From contig CANFRV010000013.1 in the NCBI GenBank assembly GCA_947449575.1, positions 1-64,000 on the forward strand: DNA of 64,000 nucleotides, read 5' to 3'. The position numbers were made by a program, and so were the translations under genes. The notes under the pieces are model-generated. The model ran no database searches and was not told the origin of the DNA. It saw nothing but the letters and a program-made list of their open reading frames with translations. Below are positions 8,784 through 17,517 of the stretch, piece after piece. The DNA comes from Flavobacteriales bacterium. Its GTDB lineage: Bacteria > Bacteroidota > Bacteroidia > Flavobacteriales_D > Crocinitomicaceae. Numbering within the stretch: the stretch's first letter is position 1; the number at the start of each line of letters is the position of its first letter.

Positions 8784-9920
8784 ATGCAATTTTTTCCGAT
8801 TTTCGAATTCACATTACCCACGATATTATTTTGTTTATTTTCCTTAATGGCATTCATTCAGATAATATACACACTATTTATCCATGGCAAGCTTTCCTTT
8901 TTTACAGGTCGAAAAAATACAAGAGCATCTAATTATCCGGACGTAAGTGTACTAATTTCCGCACGTAATGAATCGGATAACCTCTATGAAAACCTGCCAT
9001 TAATACTAGAGCAAGATTATCCAAATTTTGAAGTGATTGTAATTAACCACCAATCAGTAGACGATTCTTCCCATATCTTAAATGCATATGCACATCAATA
9101 TAAAAATTTAAGGGTTATTGAAGTAGAAAGAAGCGCCCATTTAAAACCAGGTAAAAAGTTACCATTAACTCTAGGAATAAAAGGGTCTAAATATGAACAC
9201 TTATTTTTCACAGACGCTGATTGTCGACCTGCAAGTAATCAATGGTTGAAAAGTATGGCTCAATATTTCACAGATGAAAAACAAATTATTTTGGGTTACG
9301 CTCCACATGTTAAGAAGCAAGGATTTCTCAATCGTTTAATTCGATTTGATACGACTTGGGTTGCTATCAATTATTTATCAATGGCATTAGCAAAAATGCC
9401 ATATATGGGTGTTGGTAGAAATTTAGCCTACACCAAAACTCTATTTAATTCCGTTAATGGCTATAAATCTCATTATTCTATAACTTCTGGAGATGATGAT
9501 CTATTTATACAAGAGACCATCACCAGAAACAACTTTTCTATTAACATTGACCCAGTATCTTTCTGTTATTCGGAAGGAAGTGATAATTGGGAAAATTGGT
9601 ACATGCAAAAATCCAGACACTTCACTACAGCTGGCAGATATAATGTTTTCAAAAAAGCGATGTTAGGAATTTATCCATTAACCATGTTAATCTTATTGAT
9701 TTCCTTTGTTATTTTGTTACTTGATGAGAGTTTCCGTTTGATAACTCTATCAGGGTTTGGATTTGTAGTACTACTAAAATGGTGGATTCAGGCAAGGTGT
9801 TTTAAGAAATTGAAAGAACCAAGCTTTATCGCTTTACTTCCATTATATGACATAGGGTATGCTATTTTCCTTCCCATTTTGTATTACACAACAGACAAAA
9901 AAGAAATTAGAAAATGGTAG
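8784..9920 (+). CDS. Membrane-anchored family 2 glycosyltransferase
   Basis: This is a GT-A fold glycosyltransferase (GT2 group) with an N-terminal membrane helix (about 12-36) and two C-terminal helices (about 290-340), so catalysis is on the cytoplasmic membrane face. Visible motifs are ISARNESDNL near residue 55, a TDADCRP metal-binding DxD-type segment near 145, and a QKSRHF segment standing where QxxRW occurs in processive enzymes. The sugar and acceptor are unknown. The stop overlaps the next start (ATG at 9914), so the downstream sigma factor is translationally coupled. Confidence 0.8.
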   Translation: MQFFPIFEFTLPTILFCLFSLMAFIQIIYTLFIHGKLSFFTGRKNTRASNYPDVSVLISARNESDNLYENLPLILEQDYPNFEVIVINHQSVDDSSHILNAYAHQYKNLRVIEVERSAHLKPGKKLPLTLGIKGSKYEHLFFTDADCRPASNQWLKSMAQYFTDEKQIILGYAPHVKKQGFLNRLIRFDTTWVAINYLSMALAKMPYMGVGRNLAYTKTLFNSVNGYKSHYSITSGDDDLFIQETITRNNFSINIDPVSFCYSEGSDNWENWYMQKSRHFTTAGRYNVFKKAMLGIYPLTMLILLISFVILLLDESFRLITLSGFGFVVLLKWWIQARCFKKLKEPSFIALLPLYDIGYAIFLPILYYTTDKKEIRKW

Positions 9921-10519
9921 GAGGCGAACATTTATCAGATAAAGCACAACATGACTTAGCGTTAGTAAAAGCTGCAATTGATGGTAAACAAAGCGCATAT
10001 GCAGAATTAATGGATCGGTATCGAGAATCGATATATTACATGATGCTAAAAATGGTAAAAAATCAGGATGATGCTGATGATTTAACAATAGAAGCCTTTG
10101 GAAAAGCCTTTAATCGATTAGAACAATATAGTCCTAGCTTTGCATTTAGTACTTGGTTATTCAAAATAGCCTCCAATAATTGCATTGATTTTATTCGAAA
10201 AAAACGAATTAAGATTACCTCGATGGATACTGGACGAATGACAGATGACGGTGATGTGATCTTTTTTGATGCAAAATCAACAACATTAGATCCAGAAGAA
10301 ATAATTATTCAAAATCAAAAAATAAAATTAATGCGTGATTTAGTGAGTAAACTAAAACCACGATACAAGGAATTAATTGAAAAAAGATATTTTGAAGAAT
10401 TAAGCTATGAAGAAATCGCAGAAGAGCTTAACATTCCCTTGGGAACCGTAAAAGCTCAGTTATTTCGTGCCAGAGAATTCCTTGCGAATATGATCGAAAA
10501 AACGAAAGGAACTATTTAA
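9914..10519 (+). CDS. ECF-type RNA polymerase sigma factor
   Basis: The 201-residue sigma-70 family protein has only regions 2 and 4. Region 2 spans about 32-97 (YRESIYYMMLKMV, DDADDLTIEAFGKAF, FSTWLFKIASNNCIDFIRKK). Region 4 spans about 140-195 (YKELIEKRYFEELSYEEIAEEL, LGTVKAQLFRARE helix-turn-helix). No anti-sigma factor lies beside it, unlike the usual Bacteroidota FecI/FecR pairs. It overlaps the upstream glycosyltransferase gene by seven bases. Similar stand-alone sigma factors are used as general ECF factors in Flavobacteria; the regulon is unknown. Confidence 0.88.
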   Translation: MVGGEHLSDKAQHDLALVKAAIDGKQSAYAELMDRYRESIYYMMLKMVKNQDDADDLTIEAFGKAFNRLEQYSPSFAFSTWLFKIASNNCIDFIRKKRIKITSMDTGRMTDDGDVIFFDAKSTTLDPEEIIIQNQKIKLMRDLVSKLKPRYKELIEKRYFEELSYEEIAEELNIPLGTVKAQLFRAREFLANMIEKTKGTI

Positions 10520-10572
10520 AAAATAAATTAGGAATTAGGGTGATTACTAATTTTATTCAAATTAAAAAGGAA

Positions 10573-11202
10573 ATGAATTCAGTACATCTTATTTTAAAGT
10601 ATTTTCCTCATCTAACAGAAGTTCAAAAATCTCATTTTTCCCGATTACAAGAGCTTTATGACTACTGGAATGGGCAGATCAATGTGATATCAAGAAAAGA
10701 TACAGAGAACTTCTATGAAAGACATGTTTTACATTCATTAGGAATTGCTAAAGTAATTGAATTTAAAAACGGAACCTCCATTTTAGACATTGGAACAGGT
10801 GGAGGGTTTCCCGGAATCCCTCTTGCAATTCTTTTCCCAAATTGTCAATTTACATTAGTTGATTCTATCGGAAAAAAGATTAAAGTAGTAAATGAAATTG
10901 CCTTATCATTAGGATTGACAAATGTGAAAGGAATTCATGCTAGAGCTGAGTTAATTCCGGAAAAATTTGATTTTATAATTAGTAGAGCAGTAACCGCAAT
11001 GCCGGTCTTTTTAACTTGGATAGAAAAGAAATTTAATAAGAAAAATAATAATAACCTACCCAATGGAATATTATACCTGAAAGGAGGGGATTTGATCGAA
11101 GAAATGAGTCCAGTAAAAAAGTATTACAAATTTCATGAATTAAACGCTTTTTTTAAAGAGGATTTTTTTGAAACCAAGAAAGTGGTGTATGTGAAAAATT
11201 AG
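10573..11202 (+). CDS. rsmG: 16S rRNA m7G527 methyltransferase
   Basis: This SAM-dependent methyltransferase modifies G527 (E. coli numbering) of 16S rRNA. The 209-residue protein carries the RsmG N-terminal segment (YYDYWNGQINVISRKD-like, with FYERHVLHSL) and the SAM loop ILDIGTGGGFPGIPLAI around 75-91, then FIISRAVT. The ATG at 10573 gives the normal family length; a GTG at 10540 would add eleven residues. It follows the sigma gene by about 50 bases and ends in a strong terminator. Confidence 0.93.
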   Translation: MNSVHLILKYFPHLTEVQKSHFSRLQELYDYWNGQINVISRKDTENFYERHVLHSLGIAKVIEFKNGTSILDIGTGGGFPGIPLAILFPNCQFTLVDSIGKKIKVVNEIALSLGLTNVKGIHARAELIPEKFDFIISRAVTAMPVFLTWIEKKFNKKNNNNLPNGILYLKGGDLIEEMSPVKKYYKFHELNAFFKEDFFETKKVVYVKN

Positions 11203-11234
11203 ATGAAAAATTGAAAGAATAAATTATTACCAAC

Positions 11235-11268
11235 AAAAAAACTCGAGACTTTCATCTCGAGTTTTTTT
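11235..11268. terminator. Bidirectional intrinsic terminator
   Basis: A perfect 14-bp stem (seven A plus CTCGAGA at 11235-11248, TCTCGAG plus seven T at 11255-11268) closes a six-base loop. It sits between the convergent rsmG and 11292-11837 genes and can serve both strands. Confidence 0.85.
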
Positions 11269-11291
11269 GTTTTTTTATTCTAAGTAACTTT

Positions 11292-11837
11292 TTAATTCAT
11301 TTTATACTTTTTAAAGAACGCATCCCAGTTCCAAATAAAATTGACCATTACCTCATCCATTCTTTTCAAAAACAAAGGGTTAGGAGCCTGCATTCGACGG
11401 AAATAATCATCTTGAAACTCATTTAATTGATATTTCTCAAACATTGCCTTAGACATTCCGTAAACCATATTTTTTGAAGGGTAATTTACTTTCGTAATAA
11501 AACCTTGGTATTCTCGTGCTAAAGTCTGAAACTCCGATGCTGTCAAATCATACATTTTACCTAACTTTGCAAAAATCATTTGCTCAACCCTTAATGCTTG
11601 ATCAGCGTCAAAAGTACTTTCTAAAAAAGATAAATTAGCAGCAATGACAATTAGAGCAAATTCCCCATTTTGATTTGACTCAACTTCAGGAGATTTAACA
11701 AAAGCCAAATCCTCATTTATTAGCTCAGCAACTTCTACGAACCCATTATCAACCACTTCTAAAAGTGCATTAATAAATATATTTGATACCTGATCGTCAG
11801 ATAGCTTACGTTTTAGCAATGTGCCTAATAATGCCAT
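11292..11837 (-). CDS. Conserved hypothetical protein, cytosolic
   Basis: I do not recognise the family. The 181-residue protein has no signal peptide or membrane helix and looks all-alpha. It has an acidic N-terminal half (DNGFVEVAELINEDL) and an aromatic C-terminus (FQDDYFRRMQ, FIWNWDAFFKKYKMN). The start codon sits behind a perfect -7 box, supporting expression as a single gene, and a shared terminator follows. No functional residues can be assigned. Confidence 0.7.
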   Translation of the reverse strand: MALLGTLLKRKLSDDQVSNIFINALLEVVDNGFVEVAELINEDLAFVKSPEVESNQNGEFALIVIAANLSFLESTFDADQALRVEQMIFAKLGKMYDLTASEFQTLAREYQGFITKVNYPSKNMVYGMSKAMFEKYQLNEFQDDYFRRMQAPNPLFLKRMDEVMVNFIWNWDAFFKKYKMN

Positions 11838-11861
11838 ATTCTTTGGATTTATTTATTAAAG

Positions 11862-11869
11862 CAAAGTTA
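11862..11869 (-). promoter_or_regulatory. -7 promoter box for the 11292-11837 gene
   Basis: The minus strand reads TAACTTTG, 25 bases upstream of the ATG at 11837, matching TAnnTTTG. Confidence 0.45.
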
Positions 11870-12056
11870 ACAAACGATCAAGGGATATTTTTCGAGTTAC
11901 AGATTTGGTTTTCAACTAAGTTTTCAACAATGTCCTTTATTCTACCTTCAGATAGTGTGAAAATAAAAATAAAAATTGCAATAATTACCTTGAATTAACT
12001 TACTTTTATGTACTTTCAATCATACTATAAGGTTAGCCTCACAATTTAAGAAAATC

Positions 12057-13130
12057 ATGAAACGCAAACAATTTATCATCTCATTTGCTGTAATTCTACT
12101 TTTTTTTTGTTTCTATTTCTATTATAGGACAGATGTAAATAACGAAAATAAAGAGAAGAAAGTCACTATTAAATTAAAGAAATTCATCACAAAAACCGTA
12201 GATAATACTTTTATTGAATTTGAAATTACTCAGAAGGGGGAAATTCTCAAGCAAGAGAATTCCAAAATAAGATTTGCTATTTCTGGTGAATTATTAGATG
12301 GTCAACCAAAATTAGAAGAAGGACAATCATTTCAAAAAAATCAGCTATTGTTTAGATTAAACAACTTAGAAGCGTTTTCAACACTTGCTGCTAAGAAAGT
12401 TGAATTGGCTCAATTACTTGAATCACTTTTACCTCAAATAGCATCTAAATTTGAAAATAACATAGAAAAATGGAAGGCGTTTTTGGATGAAATTAAACCT
12501 ATTAAGAGATTGCCAGAAATAGTGTCTCCTCTGCTAGCAGCAGAATCTTCTTTCTTGGAGGAGAGCCATTTTATGCAAACATATGTGAAAACAAAAATGC
12601 TAGAATCAGAAATGGAGAAATATTTCTACCTGGCACCTTTTGATGGAAGATGTGTCAAATTATTTGTATCCTCTGGTAAAAAAATAAGCCCAGAATCCAC
12701 AATTGCTCTTATTTCGAAAGACACAAAATTACTATCAAAATTCACTATCAAAAAGGAAAAATTAGACCTGAATAAGAAGCAAAAGAATATTCAATTTTGG
12801 TCAGAGAATGGGGAAGAAATCTCAAAGGGTGAATTTTTACGATCTTCAAAAATAAATGATAAAAGCGATAGTTTGGAAGTATTTTATTCACTTTATAAAA
12901 TAAATGAATCAATAGCACGGTCAGACACGCACGTAAAAATTACTTTCAAGCAAAAAACAACAGTTAAATGCATTGCAGTGCCTTTTTCTGCAATTAACGG
13001 CAACATAGTTCGTGTTTTAGTAAACGAATTACCTGTTTCCAAAACGATTACAATTATCGGTAAAACAGAAAACCATTATTTAATTAGTGGACTTGCAGAT
13101 GGAGAAAAGCTTATTTTGAAGAAAATATAA
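12057..13130 (+). CDS. Orphan periplasmic adaptor (membrane-fusion) protein
   Basis: The 357-residue protein resembles HlyD/AcrA-type adaptors that bridge inner-membrane pumps to the outer membrane. It has one N-terminal membrane anchor (about 5-23), a short lipoyl-like half motif (GQPKLEEGQSFQKNQLLFRLNN, about 75-100), an alpha-helical hairpin region, the second lipoyl half (LAPFDGRCVKLFVSSGKKISP, about 195-215), and a beta-barrel and membrane-proximal part ending GLADGEKLILKKI. No RND or ABC pump or TolC-like gene lies next to it, so its partner is encoded elsewhere or lost. Identity is moderate because the family is divergent. Confidence 0.68.
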   Translation: MKRKQFIISFAVILLFFCFYFYYRTDVNNENKEKKVTIKLKKFITKTVDNTFIEFEITQKGEILKQENSKIRFAISGELLDGQPKLEEGQSFQKNQLLFRLNNLEAFSTLAAKKVELAQLLESLLPQIASKFENNIEKWKAFLDEIKPIKRLPEIVSPLLAAESSFLEESHFMQTYVKTKMLESEMEKYFYLAPFDGRCVKLFVSSGKKISPESTIALISKDTKLLSKFTIKKEKLDLNKKQKNIQFWSENGEEISKGEFLRSSKINDKSDSLEVFYSLYKINESIARSDTHVKITFKQKTTVKCIAVPFSAINGNIVRVLVNELPVSKTITIIGKTENHYLISGLADGEKLILKKI

Positions 13131-13156
13131 TCTCTATATTCGATTACGATTTTTAT

Positions 13157-13879
13157 CTATTTTTTTGAAAATTTATATTTAATAATACAGTAAATCACAC
13201 GCATTCCATCTTTAGAACTTATTTTTTTGCCATCTTCTTTTGTTCTTGCATTGTACGAAATTGGAACTTCTGTAATTTTCAATTTTTTAAACTTTGCTAA
13301 TTTCATAGTAATTTCCGGTTCAAACCCAAAACGATTTTCAACCAAAGAAATTGATTGAATAATGGATGTTGGAACCAATTTATAACAAGTCATCATATCA
13401 GTTAGTTTATAACCACTAAATAAATTTGAAAGCTTTGTCAAAAAACCATTACCTAAAATGTGCCAAATAAATGAAGTGTTTTGATGTTTACCTCCTATAA
13501 ACCGAGAACCATAAACAATATCAACATCTTTAGAAACAACTTCGTTCAACAAAATATTGATATCAGAAGGATCTAATTCTAAATCAGCATCTTGAATAAT
13601 AAAATATTCTCCTGTTGCTAATTCTATACCTTTATGAATTGCAGCTCCTTTTCCTTTATTAATTTCTTGATGAAAAGCAACGATATTTTGTTGTAAATTA
13701 TTACTAATAAAAAGATCTATTTCCTCTCCCGTATTATCAGTTGAGCAATCGTTCACGACAATTATCTCCTTTTCAATATTATTTACTAAATTAAGTTCAA
13801 TAACTTTCTTTAAAACAAATTGAATCGTTTTACCTTCATTATAAGCAGGAATTAATATTGAAAGTTTCTTAATTTCCAT
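13157..13879 (-). CDS. Family 2 glycosyltransferase, polyprenyl-phosphate sugar synthase-like
   Basis: The 240-residue GT2 enzyme resembles dolichyl-phosphate mannosyl/glucosyl synthases, which load a sugar on a polyprenyl phosphate carrier. Visible motifs are ILIPAYNEGKT (about 8-18), VNDCSTDNTGE (about 42-52), the metal-binding DADLELDPSD (about 97-106) and YGSRFIGG. There is no C-terminal membrane domain. It is divergent from a polytopic membrane protein at 14041, and such synthases often feed GT-C enzymes, so the two may cooperate (inference). Confidence 0.82.
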   Translation of the reverse strand: MEIKKLSILIPAYNEGKTIQFVLKKVIELNLVNNIEKEIIVVNDCSTDNTGEEIDLFISNNLQQNIVAFHQEINKGKGAAIHKGIELATGEYFIIQDADLELDPSDINILLNEVVSKDVDIVYGSRFIGGKHQNTSFIWHILGNGFLTKLSNLFSGYKLTDMMTCYKLVPTSIIQSISLVENRFGFEPEITMKLAKFKKLKITEVPISYNARTKEDGKKISSKDGMRVIYCIIKYKFSKK

Positions 13880-14029
13880 TTTTCAATTGTTCTTTAAAAT
13901 AATAAAATTCGGTCAATAGAAAGAAAAAATGTTTCAATATTCCCGAATCGCTGTCAAAGTTAAAAAATTCAGCATAACCCTTCTACTTTTCCTTATAAAT
14001 CTGAAAATTATTCATAACCATTTTTTTTT

Positions 14030-14037
14030 TACTTTTA
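14030..14037 (+). promoter_or_regulatory. Near-consensus -7 box abutting a start codon
   Basis: TACTTTTA differs from TAnnTTTG at the last base and ends three bases before the ATG at 14041, suggesting a leaderless or nearly leaderless message. Confidence 0.3.
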
Positions 14038-14040
14038 CAT

Positions 14041-15711
14041 ATGCGCAAATTAATTTGGTTTTTAACAATTCTAATTGTCTTTCTTACATTATTTTTTTCT
14101 CGAGATTTTACTTCTCGTTACCAAAAACCAATCAATGGAGATGCTAAAGGTTATTACGCTTACCTTCCTGCAATATTTATCTATCACGATTCAAATTATG
14201 AATTTGTCGATAAAATAGAAACGACTTATTATTTAGAGGATGGCTCAATGGCAAAAGGCTTTAGAAATAAACAGCCAAATGGTACATTTGTAAATAAGTG
14301 TTTCCCTGGATTAGCCATTTTATACTTACCTTTTTTCTTCCTTTCTGCAGTAGCCGCTTGGCTAACAGGGATTCCTGTGGATGGTTATTCAATGCCTTTT
14401 CAACTAGGGATTGTTATTGCCCATTATTTTTATTTTTTCTCTGGCTTGTTTTTACTTTCTAAGTTTCTTCTAAAAAGAAAAGTCTCTTTTAAAATAATTT
14501 GGATCTCTTTTATCTGCATTATTTTCGGTTCAAATGTCTGGTACTACTTAATTTACGACCATAGTGTAAGTCATATTTTTAATTTCTTTTTATTCAGTCT
14601 GTTTATTTGGATTGTTCAAAAATGGATAGAAACAAAAAGTATGAAATGGTCAGGATTTTTGATCATACTAATGGCTCTCATCGTAATCACAAGGCCTACA
14701 AATGCGATGATGGTTCTATTTGTTCCATTTATATTCGCGATTTGTGATGAAGATTTTCTACTTTTTATTAAATCAAACTTAAATTGGAAAAAAATAATTT
14801 TCTACTTCCCGTTTGTGCTCTTAATTCTTGTAATTCCTCCATTACTCTGGAAATGGCAGACAAATCAGTGGTTTGTCTATTCTTACAATGAAGAAGGCTT
14901 CAATTTCTTGCAATCAAATTGGTGGAACTATCTATTTTCTTATAAAAAAGGATGGCTTTTATGGACTCCTATGATGTGTTTTTTGATAGTCACGACCTTA
15001 TTTCAATCTTTTAAAACATCGCTGAAAACAGGACTTTATTTTATCCTTCCTTTTATAATTATTACGTATGTTTTATCTTCTTGGTGGTGTTGGACATATG
15101 GAACTGGGATGGGTCAAAGAACGATGATTGATTTTTATCCAATTATAGTTATCGGATTTTCTTATTTTATTGAAAAGAAAAATGTTAGAATAAGATATTT
15201 CATTATCATCATTCCGCTGATACTATTAAATCTTCTTCAAAACTTTCAAATTTATTACGACATACAAAAAGGAGGTAAAACTACTTCTAAAGATTACTGG
15301 GATAATTTTCTTGACTGGAAAACGATTGCGCCAAGTGTGAAAATAAAGAAGAACTGGATACTTTTAGCTTCAAAAATGCAAAATAAAAATCAAATAACAA
15401 ATAGTGAAAAACATTTTACAGATGCAATTGACAGTGACACATTAAATAATGTAAAAAAGATTGTCATAGAATTAGAAATTAGCGCTGAACATGAGGAGCC
15501 AAATCTTAGCTTAGTAGTTTCATCAAATGACGGGAAACTGTATCGAAACTACTATTTTGGAAATGTTTTGTATGAAGAACCTCGTAAAATGAGCATATCA
15601 TTTGACATCCCAAAAGATTCAAATAAAGTTTTCAGAACTTATATTTGGAATGGAGATTCTGATTCTGAGTGCAAAACCAATTATATAAAGGTATCGTACT
15701 ACACATATTGA
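14041..15711 (+). CDS. Polytopic membrane protein, GT-C glycosyltransferase-like
   Basis: The 556-residue protein has one N-terminal helix, then a loop with the acidic motif NGDAKGYYAYLPAIF (about 33-47) as in GT-C enzymes with a catalytic acidic residue in the first periplasmic loop. About ten further hydrophobic helices extend to near residue 400, and a soluble beta-rich C-terminal domain of about 120 residues follows. GT-C enzymes transfer sugars from polyprenyl-phosphate donors on the outer face of the membrane. The neighbouring synthase at 13157 fits as donor maker. Family assignment is inferred from topology and the loop motif, not from a strong signature. Confidence 0.6.
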   Translation: MRKLIWFLTILIVFLTLFFSRDFTSRYQKPINGDAKGYYAYLPAIFIYHDSNYEFVDKIETTYYLEDGSMAKGFRNKQPNGTFVNKCFPGLAILYLPFFFLSAVAAWLTGIPVDGYSMPFQLGIVIAHYFYFFSGLFLLSKFLLKRKVSFKIIWISFICIIFGSNVWYYLIYDHSVSHIFNFFLFSLFIWIVQKWIETKSMKWSGFLIILMALIVITRPTNAMMVLFVPFIFAICDEDFLLFIKSNLNWKKIIFYFPFVLLILVIPPLLWKWQTNQWFVYSYNEEGFNFLQSNWWNYLFSYKKGWLLWTPMMCFLIVTTLFQSFKTSLKTGLYFILPFIIITYVLSSWWCWTYGTGMGQRTMIDFYPIIVIGFSYFIEKKNVRIRYFIIIIPLILLNLLQNFQIYYDIQKGGKTTSKDYWDNFLDWKTIAPSVKIKKNWILLASKMQNKNQITNSEKHFTDAIDSDTLNNVKKIVIELEISAEHEEPNLSLVVSSNDGKLYRNYYFGNVLYEEPRKMSISFDIPKDSNKVFRTYIWNGDSDSECKTNYIKVSYYTY

Positions 15712-15725
15712 AATAATTAATAAAA

Positions 15726-16025
15726 ATGGAAAAACAAACCCTTCTTATTCACGCTGCTTTAGGTTCAAAAACACAACTGATTAGTTTATGCTCTGAATTG
15801 AACTCCCTCTTTAATATCCCCACTTTCGACTTTGAGGGACACGGCGAAACTCCCTCAGATAAAGAATTTTCAATTGGGCTTTTCACACAGAACCTTTCAG
15901 ATTACATAGAGAAAAACAAGCTAAACACCTTCGACGGATGCAGTATGAGAGGATATGTGGCTTAAAATTACGTTAAAGGAAATCCTGAAAAAGTGAATAA
16001 AACTTATGCATACGGAACAAAATGA
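15726..16025 (+). pseudogene. Decayed alpha/beta hydrolase
   Basis: The first 79 codons (15726-15965) read as the N-terminus of an alpha/beta hydrolase: LLIHAALGSKTQ oxyanion region, FDFEGHGETPSD, and DGCSMRGYVA where intact relatives have GYSMGGYVA around the Ser nucleophile. A TAA then interrupts the frame where a Leu codon (TTA) would be expected. The same frame continues NYVKGNPEKVNKTYAYGTK before a TGA at 16023. The Gly-to-Arg change in the elbow and the missing C-terminal two-thirds indicate a dead gene. Further remnants may reach about 16097 but are not readable. It lies 14 bases after the GT-C-like gene. Confidence 0.75.
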
Positions 16026-16107
16026 TTTTAAAAAAAAATATCCGAAATAATTCTAGATTACTTCAAAGTGACGGCTTTCACAAATTAGAAAAATAACGAT
16101 GAGAAAA

Positions 16108-17427
16108 TTAATTATCAAAAATTATCGTTCTCAATTCATTTCTTTTTTCTTGCAATTCTATCATTGCTTTTTTATCATTAATCATTAAGAAGATATATTT
16201 CCATTTAAAAGAAATATGCGTTAAATAGCGATAAAATGAATTTGCAAAAAGTCCACTTAAAGGCATTGATAGGAAGTATAAAAAATTCCCCAACCAAGTG
16301 AAATCAAAAATAGAAGTAGCAATTAATAAAAAAATAAAAAAGAATATTGGATAAAAAATTAGCCCCAATAAAACTGAAATTGGTGCAAAATACTCAATAT
16401 CTTTCGTGATTTTTGGTACTAAAAAGTCTGTCAATTTATACTGTACAATACAATGAACAAAACCATATATAAAAACTGGTAACCCAATTATTAAAAAGAA
16501 GATGGAAAATAATATTTGCCTAAAAAACATTAAGGATCTAAATCGTCGATCTAAAAAATCTGCTCGAATATCTAATTTACTCAGTCTCCATTGCAGATTT
16601 TGAATCAACAACTGAATTTCAATAATTTTCCATGGCTGTGTTAAATGAATCTCTTCCACCCTATTTCTAATTTCCTTCAAGAAAGAAATGTCGCCCTCTA
16701 CCCCTTTTTCACTGGATTTTATATATTTTGATGACAGTAATTCGCTTAATTCATCTACCAGGATCTCTTGCTCTTTTGAGTGTGAATTCACCAATACATG
16801 CTCCAGATTAACGCGAAATTTTTCAGTTAACTTTTTTGCTGCTTTCCCACCATTCTTTTCATACTCTTCTAAATATTCTGCCACCGGAATTTGCGGACCG
16901 ACATTGACCAATACAGAACTTCTAAATTTTTCAGCTTTTAAATAGTTAAGCCCTAGAGGAATAACACGTAAATTCAATTTCCCTCGACTTCTTTTTTCAA
17001 CTTCTAATGCAATGCGAGCTGTTCCCGATTTTAATTCTCTTAAATGTCTTTCTTGAAAACTCGTCCCTTCTGGGAAAACGACTAGGGTCTTGCCACTTTC
17101 CAAGATCTTATAACATGCATCAAAAGAACCTTGATTGGAAATGCCCTTAACTGATTTTTCCCCTTGCCTATTTATGGGAATCATATTTAAACTTTGTAAC
17201 AACCACAATTTAAATTTTGAATTAAACAAAGTAGCTTTTGCCATAAAATAAATAGGCCGTTTAGATACAAAACCAATCATCATGGCATCCATTAGCGTAT
17301 TTGGGTGATTCGCAATTATAATAAGCGGGCCATCATGAGAAAGCGCTTTGCTATTCAGAATTTTAACTTCTTTATAGTAAAACCGTATCCCAATTCCAAC
17401 TGTAAATTTTAAAAATTGATAAATCAT
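16108..17427 (-). CDS. PlsC-type acyltransferase with C-terminal membrane domain
   Basis: The membrane-bound acyltransferase is of the glycerol-phosphate / acyl-glycerol-phosphate (PlsC) family. In the 439 residues, the catalytic block is ANHPNTLMDAMM with H41 and D47 (H-x5-D spacing, as in the NHPN subgroup), block II is IPINRQG (84-90), and block III is FPEGTSFQERHLRELKSGTAR (118-138). A linker of about 100 residues leads to four hydrophobic C-terminal helices (about 305-410). The substrate may be phospholipid or another lipid; the NHPN form is common in Bacteroidota. It is preceded by a full -33/-7 promoter. Confidence 0.83.
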   Translation of the reverse strand: MIYQFLKFTVGIGIRFYYKEVKILNSKALSHDGPLIIIANHPNTLMDAMMIGFVSKRPIYFMAKATLFNSKFKLWLLQSLNMIPINRQGEKSVKGISNQGSFDACYKILESGKTLVVFPEGTSFQERHLRELKSGTARIALEVEKRSRGKLNLRVIPLGLNYLKAEKFRSSVLVNVGPQIPVAEYLEEYEKNGGKAAKKLTEKFRVNLEHVLVNSHSKEQEILVDELSELLSSKYIKSSEKGVEGDISFLKEIRNRVEEIHLTQPWKIIEIQLLIQNLQWRLSKLDIRADFLDRRFRSLMFFRQILFSIFFLIIGLPVFIYGFVHCIVQYKLTDFLVPKITKDIEYFAPISVLLGLIFYPIFFFIFLLIATSIFDFTWLGNFLYFLSMPLSGLFANSFYRYLTHISFKWKYIFLMINDKKAMIELQEKRNELRTIIFDN

Positions 17428-17452
17428 GTGATAAATTCATATCTTGCATTAC

Positions 17453-17483
17453 CAAAAATAACATAAATTTCAGCATTTTCAAA
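17453..17483 (-). promoter_or_regulatory. Full Bacteroidota promoter of the acyltransferase gene
   Basis: The minus strand reads TTTG (17483-17480), a 19-base spacer, then TATTTTTG (17460-17453), matching TTTG-N19-TAnnTTTG. The start codon is 26 bases downstream. It is arranged back to back with the pabB -7 box at 17494. Confidence 0.7.
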
Positions 17484-17493
17484 TCTAAATTCT

Positions 17494-17501
17494 TACTTTT
17501 G
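17494..17501 (+). promoter_or_regulatory. -7 promoter box of pabB-tilS
   Basis: TACTTTTG matches TAnnTTTG and lies 17 bases before the pabB start at 17518. It is divergent from, and almost overlaps, the acyltransferase promoter. Confidence 0.55.
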
Positions 17502-17517
17502 AACTTATAACTTATCT

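Noticed and set aside
11235-11268. Palindrome around CTCGAG as a protein-binding site
   Set aside because: A-run and T-run flanks and its place between convergent genes make a bidirectional terminator the simpler reading.
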